The notes under the pieces: model-generated
Databases searched by the model: none
Told to the model about the DNA's origin: nothing
What the model saw: only the letters and a program-made list of their open reading frames with translations
Translations under genes and position numbers: made by a program
Source: Microglena sp. YARC
Lineage: Eukaryota > Chlorophyta > Chlorophyceae > Chlamydomonadales > Chlamydomonadaceae
Reading direction: 5' to 3'
DNA length: 64,000 nt
NCBI GenBank assembly: GCA_022414725.1
Contig: JAJSRW010002160.1
Location: forward strand, 1-64,000
Part shown: positions 25,817 through 35,772 of the stretch, piece by piece
Position numbering within the stretch: position 1 is the first letter of the stretch
How the letters are laid out: each line of letters begins with the position of its first letter

Positions 25817-26149
25817 CTCGATACACCCCTGATGTCATGGATTTTTTTGCTTTGTGGGAGCTTTTTCTTTTTGTTTAAAGCACAGCGTCTCATACACCAT
25901 CGCGGTGTCAAGTAGACTTTAACATTTAATGTAATAGCATCCGTGTGCATGTAGTTCACCTGCTGACAACCCCTATAACTGGTAGTCAGACTGTCGGCAT
26001 CCAATGAAATCATATGCATGATGACATGATATCGTATGATATTGAAATTGAAATTGTTAAATCCGTGTATGATAGATATCATATTTCCGTTCCCTACTTG
26101 TTTGTAGTAGTCCCCCTTGTGAAAGCGGTTCAGGTTCAAATCCTGAGGG

Positions 26150-26330
26150 AGCGGTTCAGGGTGTATCAAACCGAGCAGCCAAATTGCTGGCTGACGCCAT
26201 GTAACCTAGTTCAAGTTCAAGTTCAAGTTCAAGTCTTGAGGGAGCGGTTCAGGGTTTATCAGACCGAGCAGCCAAATTGCTGGCTGACGCTATGCAAGCA
26301 AGTTCAAGTACAAGTCTTTAGGGAGCGGTT
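26150..26330. repeat. Dispersed CCGAGCAGCCAAATTGCTGG repeat
   Basis: Two copies of GAGCAGCCAAATTGCTGGCT plus TTCAAGTTCAAG here (left block 12,310-12,490). A related single copy lies at 55,880-55,935 next to a CCTATTTGGCCTACCCCTGG motif that also occurs at about 27,970 and 14,140. Probably pieces of one further repeat family. Confidence 0.5.
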
Positions 26331-26687
26331 CGGGGTTTAACAATCAGTTTTAGTATTTAGCCCTTCAGTGGGAGTTGCAGGGCGGTCAATCTGAGTGCTA
26401 TCGGCCCCCAGAAACGAGGTAGATGTGGTGAGCCCTCAGTCCAGCAGCTCCAGCGAATCCCCACTCGTGGCGTGGCCTGGGTTGCCTAGGCCCCGATCCT
26501 TCAGACTGGAGCAAGCATCAGCCATCGGGCAAGGAGACCTCCGATGTCCTATTATATCTTTTGTAGGAGTGGCAACGCCATTCGAACTGAATCCTTGGTG
26601 TCGCTGGTTTGTGGCCCACCCCCTGTGGTGAAATCCCTTTAACAACGGAAATAAAAACGGTCCACATCATCAATACCGTATCCCTTT

Positions 26688-26888
26688 TCGACGAAAGGCT
26701 CGACGGTAGAGATCGTTGAAATTATGAAGGTGCGGTGTTCGAATCCCTACGGGTGCGCTTAAGTGTTCGCGATTGCTGTCCACCGCCATGGTAGCTTTGT
26801 CCAGGTAAAGTAGCACCTCGTCCCCGACCGCCGGAAGACGGGGCTTCCATAATGACACGCCCTCCCAGACGTCATCATCACATCACCA
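26688..26888 (+). mobile_element. tRNA-derived SINE, subfamily 2
   Basis: Different head (A box GGCTCGACGGTAGAGATCG, B box GGTGTTCGAATCCC) joined to a body related in layout to subfamily 1: CCATGGTAGCTTTGTCCAGG ... CTCGTCCCCGACCG ... GACACGCCCTCCCAGACG, ending TCATCATCAC. Suggests two heads on one core domain. Copy at 12,847-13,048. Confidence 0.65.
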
Positions 26889-27182
26889 GTGCTGTGACAA
26901 ATGTTCAGTGCGGTAGGCATTACAATCATATACCGGTACATGATGATGTGACAGATGTGACATTATATATGCATTAAACAATCATATACATGATGTTGTG
27001 ACGGATGTTACGTAAGAGATGCATTAAACAATCATATACATGACGTCCGCATGACGTTGTTACTTATGTTACGTACAAAGGGCGTTATGTATGCCTACAC
27101 ATGATGGGATCGATGTTAAGCCATGTTTACATACCAGGGGCGTTATACAGACCCATAAATGATGTTCTGACCGATGTTACAT

Positions 27183-27269
27183 TGAAATTGAAATTGTTAC
27201 ATCCGTGTAATACAGTTACTCACAGGACGTGAAATTAAGGACACCATAGCGGAAGCCGAAGTGCTCTTG
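27183..27269 (-). mobile_element. Truncated retroposon (87 bp), exact 15-bp TSD
   Basis: Flanked on both sides by TGACCGATGTTACAT (27,168-27,182 and 27,270-27,284). Shorter at its 5' end than the copy at 25,171; shares the (TTTCAA)n tail. Copy at 13,343-13,429. Confidence 0.85.
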
Positions 27270-27699
27270 TGACCGATGTTACATAAGAGAGGCGTAATAC
27301 TGACTCACTCAGCAAATGAGTACCTGGTAATTCAGTAGCTGTCTGAGTCAGACAGTCTGACTCAGCAGGCAAGTAACTGTCAGACTTAACGGTAGAGAAG
27401 CTGTTGAGTAGCTGTCTGACTCAGCATGCAAGTAGCTATCGGACTTTTGCCTTAGCAGACGAGACTGCCCGAGTCTTTATTCACTGAAACACCAAGTCCA
27501 GGGTTGTTTTGGGTTGTAGCCTTGGCATGCGCTGACCTGGGTTGCAAAGCAGAGTGTGTGGTTGAAAGTGTGCGTGGTGTAAGAAGTGGTAATGTGTTGT
27601 GTGGGTGGGTTCACGAGAAAGTGCCACGTTTGAGGTGTTCTTCTCCGACAGCACTATAAATAGGGCCAAACGCTTCGCTCTATAATGTTTAAACGGCTA

Positions 27700-27935
27700 A
27701 AGTTATATCCCTTCTTCTTCCACGAGAACTAGTTCAAGTCATGAACTAGTTTAAGTCATGAACTAGTTCAAGTCATGAAGAAGCTCGTCAGTAACTAACT
27801 GATTAACTAACTAACTTCTTCCACGAGAACCAGTTCAAGTCATGAAGAAGCTCGTCAGTAACTAACTAACTAACTAACTAACTAACTTCTTCCACTAACT
27901 AACTAGTTCAAGTCATGAAGAAGCTCGCCAGAGTG
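27700..27935. repeat. AACTAGTTCAAGTCATGAAG and CTAA short repeats
   Basis: Direct repeats of AGTTCAAGTCATGAAGAAGC with runs of CTAA. Left-block copy at 13,865-14,090. The stretch 27,285-27,480 before it holds CTGACTCAG-type repeats. No gene seen. Confidence 0.7.
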
Positions 27936-28058
27936 AGTGAGTGTGTAGGGGGAACCCACCAAGTCCCTGTAGCCTATTTGGCCTACCCCTGGACTGGAAC
28001 ATACATACACCCACTTGGGAATCCTCTAGTCAGAGCCTCCTTTTAGTGCTATCAGAAG

Positions 28059-28243
28059 CAGGGTACTTAAAATGGCCAAATTGGACAACGCTTTAGCGCA
28101 CTTGAAAACAAAAAACTGCGCTTTGTAGTGCAAAAAATACTTGCAGCGCCCACAAGGGGTTGCAAAAAACTGTGCGTAAAGCGCAGAGGGGGTCAAAAAG
28201 TCAGCGCTCAAAAGCGCAGAAGCGTGCTCTTTGAATTACCCTG
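28059..28243. mobile_element. hAT-type MITE, family 1 (185 bp)
   Basis: CAGGGTACTTAAA ... TTGAATTACCCTG, flanked by ATCAGAAG and ATAAGAAG (7 of 8 match). Copy at 14,222-14,406. Confidence 0.8.
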
Positions 28244-28383
28244 ATAAGAAGCGGAAGTCGATCGGAGAAAAAAGGAAAAAGTTACAGCTGCAGAGCGTGC
28301 TGTGAGTGGGGGGTCTTAACTCGATTTGGGAGAAGAAGGGATATGGGTTCTCTCCACGAGAACTAGTTCACGAAGACGCTCAT

Positions 28384-28525
28384 TATAGTGAGGGTTTAGG
28401 GTTTAGGGTTTCACGAAGACGCTCGTTATAGTGACGGTTTAGGGTTTAGGGTTTCACGAAGACGCTCATTATAGTGAGGGTTTAGGGTTTAGGGTTTCAC
28501 AAAGACGCTCGTTATAGTGAGTGAG
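28384..28525. repeat. Interstitial telomere-like TTTAGGG repeats
   Basis: Four units of ACGAAGACGCTCATTATAGTG separated by two or three TTTAGGG each. Left-block copy 14,545-14,685. Confidence 0.85.
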
Positions 28526-28562
28526 TGTGTAGGGGGAGCATGCAGTGAGTGAAAATTCTTAC

Positions 28563-28687
28563 CTCGATTTGGGAGAAGAAGGGATATGGGTTCTTGCCAC
28601 CAGTTGAGCAGTATGCAGAAAAGGCGGTGCAGCCGCTGCCTGAGTCGATGCACTCCCACGGGGCACAAGACTTGGACCAGGTGCCGC
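28563..28687 (-). CDS. CVNH-like exon E20 (first half of a repeat), right copy
   Basis: Acceptor CCCCGTAG|GCGGCACC and donor ATCGAG|GTAAGA. 125 nt, phase 1 to 0. Encodes G-G-T-W-S-K-S-C-A-P-W-E-C, S-G-C-T-A-F-S-A-Y-C, ending S-Q-I-E. It has an extra cysteine pair (C-I-D-S-G-S-G-C). The phase 0 end needs a phase 0 partner, but the next recognisable exon (18,341) starts in phase 1. The second half of this repeat was not found in the duplicated block. Confidence 0.6.
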
Positions 28688-29130
28688 CTACGGGGGTCAG
28701 ATGTTAGGGTGAGGGTTAGAAGAGGTGGTGCAGCCGCTGCCTGAGTCGATGCACTCCCACGGGGCACAAGACTTGGACCAGGTGCCGCCTACGGGGGTCA
28801 GATGTTAGGGTGAGGGTTAGAAGAGGTGGTGCAGCCGCTGCCTGAGTCTATGCACTCCCACGGGGCACAAGACTTGGACCAGGTGCCGCCTACGGGGGTC
28901 AGATGTTAGGGTGAGGGTTAGAAGAGGTGGTGCAGCCACTGCCTGAGTCGATGCACTCCCACGGGGCACAAGACTTGGACCAGGTGCCGCCTACGGGGGT
29001 CAGATGTTAGGGTGAGGGTTAGAAGAGGTGGTGCAGCCGCTGCCTGAGTCTATGCACTCCCACGGGGCACAAGACTTGGACCAGGTGCCGCCTATGGGGG
29101 TCAGATGTTAGGGTGATGGTTAGGGGAGGT
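28688..29130 (-). repeat. E20 acceptor-edge array (~101 bp x 4)
   Basis: Direct repeats, each with CCCCGTAG|GCGGCACCTGG and the first ~65 nt of E20, ending in TCTAACCCTCACCCTAACATC on the minus strand. Same array at 14,849-15,290 in the other copy, and a damaged one near 60-230. Confidence 0.8.
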
Positions 29131-29188
29131 GGTGCAGATTTGAAGGTTTAGGCGTGCAGAGGTTCATTGATGTGCAGTGGTAAATTAT

Positions 29189-29376
29189 TAGGGAACTGCA
29201 AATCATATGATGTTGACCAAAGACGAGTATGATATCATATGATATCATGCAAAAATCATATGATTTAATATCATATGATATGATGGCCCAGGCCAAAGTT
29301 ACCTAGTCAGACCACCGGCATCATATGATATCATATGATAACATGATATCACATGATATCATATTGCCGACCCCTA
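29189..29376. mobile_element. MITE, family 2, right-block copy
   Basis: TAGGGAACTGCAAATC ... ATTGCCGACCCCTA flanked by TAAATTAT and TAAATTAC. Same palindromic CATATG core. Copies at 15,349-15,537 and 767-970. Confidence 0.8.
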
Positions 29377-29649
29377 TAAATTACAGTTGAGTGGAGTTGC
29401 AGATTGGCACAAATTTGCGTTAAGGGGGGTAAAGCAGCACATACTCCCATAATGTGGTATGAAGTGGTAGATAGGCATTAAGGGGGGTTAAGCAGCACAT
29501 ACTCCCATAATGTGGCATGAAGTGGTAGATAGGCATTAAGGGGGTTAAGCAGCAGGATTGGCATTGAGTGGTACAGTGGAAGCGATGCAGGAAAGTGGCG
29601 AGATTGTTCGCAACGGAGCGACAGGTGGCAACGGAAGCGAGCACCTTTC

Positions 29650-29869
29650 CTCTTACCTGGTAAGCTGCTGATCACTGTCTGGCACACCAGAGTAGCATAG
29701 TCGTTCGATGATGATGATTCCCCTTACCTGGTAAGCTGCTGATCACTGTCTGGCACACCTGAGTAGCATAGTCGTTCGATGATGATGATTCCCCTTACCT
29801 GGTAAGCTGCTGATCACTGTCTGGCACACCAGAGTAGCATAGTCGTTCGATGATGATGATTCCCCTTAC
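29650..29869 (-). repeat. E19 donor-edge array (~70 bp x 3)
   Basis: Each unit is the last ~60 nt of E19 (TGGTGTGCCAGACAGTGATCAG...) plus its GTAAGG donor. Matching array at 15,800-16,031 and a noisy one at 1,310-1,526. Confidence 0.8.
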
Positions 29870-30049
29870 CTGGTAAGCTACTGATCACTGTCTGGCACAC
29901 CAGAGTAGCATAGTCGTTCGATACAAGGGAGGTTGGCGGGCAGAGAGTGTAGTTTAGGTTTGAGGCGGCTTTGTTGGGCGCGCCGCACGTCGCTTCTAGG
30001 ATGCCTTCGCTGTAGGCGACCACTTCGCAGCTTTCCGTCCATGTGCCAG
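29870..30049 (-). CDS. CVNH-like exon E19, right copy
   Basis: Acceptor CACCTAG|CTGGCACATGG and donor TTACCAG|GTAAGG. 180 nt, phase 1-1. Encodes G-T-W-T-E-S-C, E-G-I-L-E-A-T-C-G, L-N-Y-T-L-C-P, V-S-N-D-Y-A-T-L-V-C-Q, S-L-P-G. Three ~70-bp copies of its last ~60 nt plus donor follow. Confidence 0.7.
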
Positions 30050-30267
30050 CTAGGTGCAGGAGAGGGGAGAGAGGTTGATGTGGGTAAGTGGGTGAGAGGG
30101 TGGGGAGGTTGATGTGGGTGATGCGGGTGGAGAGGTTGATGTGGGTGATGTGGGTGATGTGGGTGGAGAGGTTGATGTGGGTGATGTGGGTGGAGAGGGT
30201 GAGTGGGTGGAGAGTGCAACGGGGGCAATGGAGCTAGCAGCAGTCCACGTACAGCCCACCTATATCA

Positions 30268-30677
30268 CACTTGGAGACAGCAATCAGCAGTCCACCTACA
30301 GTCCACCCATATCACACTTGGAGACAGCTATCTGCAGCCCACCTATATCACACTTGGAGACAGCAATCAGCAGTCCACCTATATCACACTTGGAGAGAGC
30401 TACCAGCAGTCCACCTATATCACACTTGGAGACAGCTATCTGCAGTCCACCTATATCACACTTGGAGACAGCTATCAGCAGTCCACCTATATCACACTTG
30501 GAGACAGCTGTCTGCAGTCCACCTATATCACACTTGGAGACAGCTATCAGCAGTTCACCTATATCACACTTAAAGACAGCTATCTGCAGTCCACCTATAT
30601 CACACTTAAAGACAGCTATCTGCAGTCCACCTATATCACACTTGGAGACAGCTATCTGCAGTCCATCTGTATCATAC
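30268..30677. repeat. 36-bp array beginning at the E18 donor
   Basis: About eleven units of CTATATCACACTTGGAGACA plus a variable half. The first unit overlaps the E18 donor. Copies at 16,430-16,839 and, with errors, at 1,940-2,365. Open frames across it are a product of the 36-bp period, not evidence of coding. Confidence 0.85.
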
Positions 30678-30869
30678 CTGGGAGATTTGGGGCAATAGTG
30701 ACGCAGCTCAGCTCGTTGCCAATGTTGGTGAGAGCAGATCCGGATGCGCAGAGTGTAGTGTCGATAGTGGACAGCTGCTGCCCCCCAGAAGAGGTGAGCA
30801 GGCCGCAATATGCCGTCAGCACTGTGCCTGACCAAGACATGGGGCTGCACGACTCGTACCAGGAGCCAC
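30678..30869 (-). CDS. CVNH-like exon E18, right copy
   Basis: Acceptor CTGCAG|GTGGCTCC and donor CTCCCAG|GTATGA. 192 nt, phase 1-1. Intact repeat: GGSWYESC, W-S-G-T-V-L-T-A-Y-C-G, S-T-I-D-T-T-L-C-A, L-T-N-I-G-N-E-L-S-C, N-L-P-G. Followed by eleven 36-bp repeats that begin in the donor sequence itself. Confidence 0.7.
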
Positions 30870-30879
30870 CTGCAGCAAG

Positions 30880-31165
30880 ATGAGCGGTTGAGAGGTTTGC
30901 ACTAGTTTAGGGTTTAACCGCCCGCAGCTAGATGAGCAGTTGAGAGGTGCGCACTACTTTAGGGTTTAGCCGCCTGCCGCTAGATGAGCGGTTGAGAGGT
31001 GTGCACTAGTTTAGGGTTTAGCCGCCTGCCGCTAGATGAGCGGTTGAGAGGTGTGCACTAGTTTAGGGTTTAACCGCCTGCCGCTAGATGAGCGGTTGAG
31101 AGGTGTGCACTAGTTTAGGGTTTAGCCGCCTGCAGCAAGTTGAGTGATTGAGAGGTTTGCACTAG
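30880..31165. repeat. ~52-bp array upstream of E18 with TTTAGGG
   Basis: Five units of GATGAGCGGTTGAGAGGTG followed by TTTAGGGTTTA. Each holds one or two telomere-like motifs and a CTGCAG/GCGGCAG acceptor-like edge. Copies at 17,040-17,320 and 2,585-2,960. Confidence 0.75.
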
Positions 31166-31420
31166 TCTTCCACACGCCAACCACCCACACCCCACCCGTC
31201 AACCACCCACACCCACACGTCAACCACCCACACCCATATGCCAACCGAGTTGTGTTATCATGGATTACAGTGGTTGTTGTGATTGTCACACAATGCATTT
31301 GAATTCTAACATCAGCCAGTGTTCCCTTAATATATCCATAAGATTTACTCATTACTTTTATAAAATCCCCTCATTATTATGTTGATAATATCACCAATTG
31401 TTTCAAATGGCAGTGTGTGT

Positions 31421-31557
31421 CAGGGTAATTCAAAGCGCGCGCTTTTTTGCAATCCCTTGTGGGCGCTGCAAGCAATTTTTGCGCTTTTTGCACTATAAAG
31501 CGCAGATTTTTTGTTTTCAAGTGTGCTAAAGCGCTGGCCAATTTGGCAAGTACCCTG
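31421..31557. mobile_element. hAT-type MITE, family 1 (137 bp, short form)
   Basis: CAGGGTAATTCAAAG ... GGCAAGTACCCTG flanked on both sides by GTGTGTGT. Internally shortened relative to the ~190-bp members. Copies at 17,582-17,717 and 3,257-3,406. Confidence 0.8.
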
Positions 31558-32006
31558 GTGTGTGTATTTTTGGCCGGCCAGCCCCCCGAGATGAAGCCTG
31601 ACACTTCAACTAACTGTCTCGTAACCAAACTGGCTTCGGTGCGCTCGATTCCGTTGCGGACACTCTCCGCCAATTTCCCGCGTCGCTTGCGGACCTGCCT
31701 AGGACTTGCTATCCCCCCCCCACACACACACACTTGGTTAAGTTGGGGGGGAGATAAGACTTCAGACCCGCGGCGATTTTGACCGTTTTATAACTTTAGA
31801 GCGTACTCCATATATTGACCGGCGAATTCGATGAGCGCACCATTTCCGACTAGGAATCTGTTGGTGGGCTTGGTTGGGCTGCACAATTCGATGAGCGCAC
31901 CATTTCCGACTAGGAATCTGTTTGTGGGCTTGGTTGGGCTGTACAATTCCTTGTGACAGCTTGCCCCCCCCCCCCCCCCGTCCCCCCCCCCCCCCCCCCG
32001 TCCTAC

Positions 32007-32186
32007 CTGGAAGGCCGGCCGCCATGCTGTTGCAGATTAAATTGTGGCCCTCATTGGTGACGATGGCATTCTCAGCACACAGCGCGTAGTTCAAGCCGGA
32101 CACCGCATTGTTCGAGAGACCATAATACGCTTCTAGAATATTGTTTTCGTACGACTGGGCAGAGCAGCTCTGCACCAATGAGCCCG
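32007..32186 (-). CDS. CVNH-like exon E17, right copy
   Basis: Acceptor ATTTACAG|CGGGCTC and donor CTTCCAG|GTAGGA. 180 nt, phase 1-1. Encodes S-L-V-Q-S-C-S-A, N-N-I-L-E-A-Y-Y-G-L, L-N-Y-A-L-C-A-E, V-T-N-E-G-H-N-L-I-C, G-L-P-G. The second cysteine of the pattern is tyrosine (A-Y-Y-G for A-x-C-G), so the first cysteine has no partner. Tryptophan of GGSW is leucine. Upstream is the 18-bp array; downstream are poly-C tracts. Confidence 0.65.
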
Positions 32187-32219
32187 CTGTAAATGTTGAG
32201 AGGTAACGGGTGAGTGATG

Positions 32220-33150
32220 TTGGAATGGATGTACCTGTTGGTATGGATGTTGATGTAGCAGTTTGTTTGGATGTTGGTGTTTCTGTTGGTATGGATGTAG
32301 CTGTTGGTATGGATGTAGCTGTTGGTATGGATGTAGCTGTTGGTATGGATGTAGCTGTTGGTATGGATGTAGCTCTTGGTATGGATGTTAATGTAGCTGT
32401 TGGTATGGATGTAGCTGTTGGTATGGATGTAGCTCTTGGTATGGATGTTAATGTAGCTGTTGGTATGGATGTAGCTGTTGGTATGGATGTTAATGTAGCT
32501 GTTGGTATGGGTGTAGCTGTTGGTATGGATGTAGCTGTTGGTATGGATGTAGCTGTTGGTATGGATGTTAATGTAGCTGTTGGTATGGATGTTAATGTAG
32601 TAGCTGTTGGTATGGATGTAGATGTTGGTATGGATGTTAATGTAGCTGTTGGTATGGATGTAGCTGTTGGTATGGATGTTGATGTAGCTGTTTGTTTGGA
32701 TGTAGCTGTTGGTATGGATGTTAATGTAGCTGTTGGTATGGATGTAGCTGTTGGTATGGATGTTAATGTAGCTGTTGGTATGGATGTAGCTGTTGGTATG
32801 GATGTTAATGTAGCTGTTGGTATGGATGTAGCTGTTGGTATGGATGTTAATGTAGCTGTTGGTATGGATGTGTTATGGATGTAGTTGTTGGTATGGATGT
32901 AGCTGTTGGTATGGATGTTAATGTAGCTGTTGGTATGGATGTAGCTGTTGGTATGGATGTTAATGTAGCTGTTGGTATGGATGTAGCTGTTGGTATGGAT
33001 GTAGCTGTTGGTATGGATGTAGCTGTTGGTATGGAAGTTGATGTAGCTGTTGGTATGGATGTTGGTGTTTCAATTGGTATGGATGTTATGATAATGTTTC
33101 TTTTGGTATGGATGTTAACGTTTCTGTTGGTGTGGATGTTGACGTTGATG
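32220..33150. repeat. 18-bp minisatellite GGTATGGATGTAGCTGTT
   Basis: About 50 units alternating with GATGTTAAT variants, upstream of E17. The middle copy (18,380-19,440) is ~142 bp longer. The left copy (about 4,110-5,390) is heavily garbled. On the minus strand one frame reads Pro/Thr-rich repeats continuous with E17. The plus strand is also open, so openness is uninformative. Confidence 0.85.
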
Positions 33151-33656
33151 CTCATTGTGGTTATGTTGGTGGTGGGAAAAGAAAAGAAAAGCAGTACGTC
33201 TAGTGGTGGGAAAAGAAAAGAAAAGCAGTACCCCTAGTCAGCGTGATTTAAGGAAGCAGTCTCATTGTGGTTATGTTGTTGGTGGGGTTGTGATGGAGGA
33301 GGTGATGGGGGTGGTGAGATTACAGGAGTGGTGGGAGAGCTTGGAAGCTGATCTGGAGTGGTGGGAGAGCTTGGAAGCTGAGCTGGAGTATGGGAACAAT
33401 ATGTTCATGGGTGGGGGAATGGCAATTTCGGGGGTGGGTGGATGGGTGGTGTGGGTGGATGGGTGGTGTGGGTGGATGGCATGTTCAGGGGTGGGGGATT
33501 GGCATTTCCAGGGGTGGATGGATGGGTGGGGTGGCACCTGTACCATGTGGTAGGATGGCTGCACAGCTGCTAGGGTGGGGTGAAGGTAGGGAAGCTGTTA
33601 CGTGGGACGTGGTAAGACAGTGTATTATAACCTAGGCCACAAGTAAGGTCTGCCAG

Positions 33657-34094
33657 CACGACTTGATGTTGTTGATGTTGTTGATGGTAGTGTTGGTGGT
33701 GGTGCTGGTGATAAACTGATAAGAGGGGGGATTTGAGCTATGGAACTTGCCTGGTCTATCAACATCACCTGGCAGTTCGGCAATTTAGGCGCACACCATA
33801 GAATTCCATCCTTGTTGGATACGGAGGGACTAGGTGTTGGTGAGGCTAGGTGTCGGTCGTGGTGGTGCTGGTGATAACTAGAGAGGGGGGAGTTGGGCTA
33901 TGGACCTCGCCTGGTCTATGAACCATACCTGGCAGGTCGGCAGGGTTGGGCACGCACCCAAGTACCACCAGAAAGGTCTGCCAGCACGACTAGGTGTTGT
34001 TGGTGGTGTTGTTGGTGGTGGTGCTGGTGATAAACTGATAACTAATAAAAGGGGGGAGTTGAGCTATAGACCTCGCCTGGTCTATCAACCGTAC
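33657..34094 (-). repeat. E16 donor-edge copies and GTTGTTGGTGG repeats
   Basis: Two degraded copies of the E16 3' half with donor (33,735-33,835 and 33,895-33,965) and GTTGTTGGTGGTGGTGCTGG stretches. The first bases after the tandem block (CCAGCACGACT) recur at 33,974, so the block boundary lies in this repeat. Confidence 0.7.
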
Positions 34095-34262
34095 CTGGCA
34101 GTTCGGATGGGTTGGGCGCACACCAAAGAATTCCATCCTTGTTTGACACGGAGGGGCTGGCGCAGAGTGTGATGTTGATGAGGTTGAGAGTCGGGCCACA
34201 AAACGCTGCGAGGATGTCACCGTCATAGTTTGAGGGGCCGCAGGACTCATACCACGAGCCAC
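34095..34262 (-). CDS. CVNH-like exon E16 (whole repeat)
   Basis: Acceptor TAACCCAG|GTGGCTCG and donor CTGCCAG|GTACGG. 168 nt, phase 1-1. Encodes GGSWYESC, Y-D-G-D-I-L-A-A-F-C-G-P, I-N-I-T-L-C-A, V-S-N-K-D-G-I-L-W-C-A, E-L-P-G. The frame stays open upstream through six tandem partial copies to about 35,142, so the true exon may be ~1.05 kb with a His/Thr-rich array ahead of this repeat. Confidence 0.7.
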
Positions 34263-35145
34263 CTGGGTTAGGAGGGCAGTGGGAGGGAGTGGTGGTGGCG
34301 TTGAATATGGTGCTGGTGGTGGTGAGCGTGTTGGGGGTTGTGGTGGTGGTGTGGTGTTTGTGCATGTGGTGGTGGTGGTGGTGATTGAGGATGTCACCGT
34401 CATAGTTCCAGGGGCTGCAGGACTCATACCACAAGCCACCTGGGTTAGGAGGGCAGTGGGAGGGAGTGGTGGTGGCGTTGAATATGGTGCTGGTGGTGGT
34501 GAGCGTGTTGGGGGTTGTGGTGGCGGTGTGGTGTTTGTGCATGTGGTGGTGGTGGTGGTGATTGAGGATGTCACCGTCATAGTTTGAGGGGCTGCAGGAC
34601 TCATACCACAAGCCACCTGGGTTAGGAGGGCAGTGGGAGGGAGTGGTGGTGGCGTTGAATATGGTGCTGGTGGTGGTGAGCGTGTTGGGGGTTGTGGTGG
34701 TGGTGTGGTGTTTGTGCATGTGGTGGTGGTGGTGGTGATTGAGGATGTCACCGTCATAGTTCCAGGGGCTGCAGGACTCATACCACGAGCTACCTAGGTT
34801 AGGAGGGCAGTGGGAGGGAGTGGTAATGGCGTTGAATATGGTGCTGGTGGTGGTGATCATGTTGGGGGTTCTGGTGGTGGTGTGGTGTTTGTGCATGTGG
34901 TGGCGTTGATTGAGGATGTCACCGTCATAGTTTGAGGGGCTGCAGGACTCATACCACAAGCCACCTGGGTTAGGAGGGCAGTGGGAGGGAGTGGTGGTGG
35001 CGTTGAATATGGTGCTGGTGGTGGTGAGCGTGTTGGGGGTTGTGGTGGTGGTGTGGTGTTTGTGCATGTGGTGGTGGTGGTGGTGGTGGGGATAGAGGAT
35101 GTCACCGTCATAGTTTGAGGGGTTGCATGGCTCATACCACAAGCC
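34263..35145 (-). repeat. In-frame tandem array of E16 5' edges with His/Thr-rich linkers
   Basis: Five units, with edges starting at 34,259, 34,436, 34,613, 34,790, 34,961 and 35,144 (spacings 177, 177, 177, 171, 183, all multiples of three). On the minus strand each reads GGLWYESCSPSNYDGDIL, a His run, a Thr-rich stretch and S-H-C-P-P-N-P, with no stop. Each also carries an AG|GTGGC acceptor. Either the array is coding or it is a ladder of alternative in-frame acceptors. Confidence 0.75.
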
Positions 35146-35301
35146 ACCTGGGCTAGGAGGGTAGTGGGAGGATGTGACTGGTAGGAGTGTTGGTGGTGTT
35201 CAATGTGGTGGTGGCAGTGGTGAGGTTGTTGGTGGTGGATGCACTGGTCCACGCGGGGAACATGCCACCAGATTTACATTATTAACCCGGCAGTATCTAA
35301 C

Positions 35302-35364
35302 TTTGGAAATAACATCCCCCATGGGATGTGCAGTGCACGGAACACTGATTGAATGTTGAACCGC
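35302..35364 (-). CDS. Tentative short exon E15
   Basis: Acceptor GACTCAG|GCGGTTCAACATTC, then G-G-S-T-F-N-Q-C-S-V-H-C and a possible donor CCAAA|GTTAGA, before a TAG would end the frame. 63 nt, phase 1-1. The GGS start after AG and the two upstream 52-bp copies of the same edge (35,365-35,465) follow the pattern of the real exons. The peptide is too short for a repeat. It could be a decayed exon. Confidence 0.3.
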
Positions 35365-35504
35365 CTGAGTCAAGATCAAAAAGAGTACCGTCAGTACCGT
35401 CACACTGTTGAACCGCCTGAGTCAAGATCAAAAGGAGTACCGTCAGTACCGTCACACTGTGCATCCAACGCCGTGTAACCCAACACCACACAGCCCAACA
35501 CCAC

Positions 35505-35772
35505 GCAAACCATCACAGTTACCTGGACTCCCGCCTGCAAATGATGAGCATACAAGACGCCCACACACAGCCCCCACCCACCCACCCACGCACACACACA
35601 TGCACACATGGAATCGCGCTTGCTACGGATGAGCATACCTCCCCACCCACCCACACCCACACAGCCTCACCACCACACCAGCCACCCACCTGGAACCCTG
35701 ATTGCCAGGGATGAGCATACCACACACACGCAGACAGCCCCCCCCCCCCCACCCCACCCCACCCACCCACAC
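35505..35772 (-). repeat. E14 donor-edge copies
   Basis: Three partial copies of the last ~40 nt of E14 with donor (CCAG|GTGGGTGG, CCATGTGTG-type, CCAG|GTAACT), separated by CCCACC and CACACA tracts. Confidence 0.7.

Larger units (their letters stand above)
19954..33656. repeat. Tandem unit, full copy 2 (right)
   Basis: Second full copy, offset about 13,840 bp from the first over most of its length and 13,703 bp at the end, because the 18-bp array is ~142 bp shorter here. At 33,656 the sequence leaves the repeat for single-copy gene sequence. In copy 1 the same point (19,953) runs into the start of this copy, which fixes both unit boundaries. Small differences from copy 1 (poly-C lengths, array counts, a few SNPs) argue for real but recent copies. 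Confidence 0.85.

Noticed and set aside
28384..28525. Chromosome end (TTTAGGG)
   Set aside because: Only two or three motifs per unit, internal, and repeated in each block copy; these are interstitial traces.
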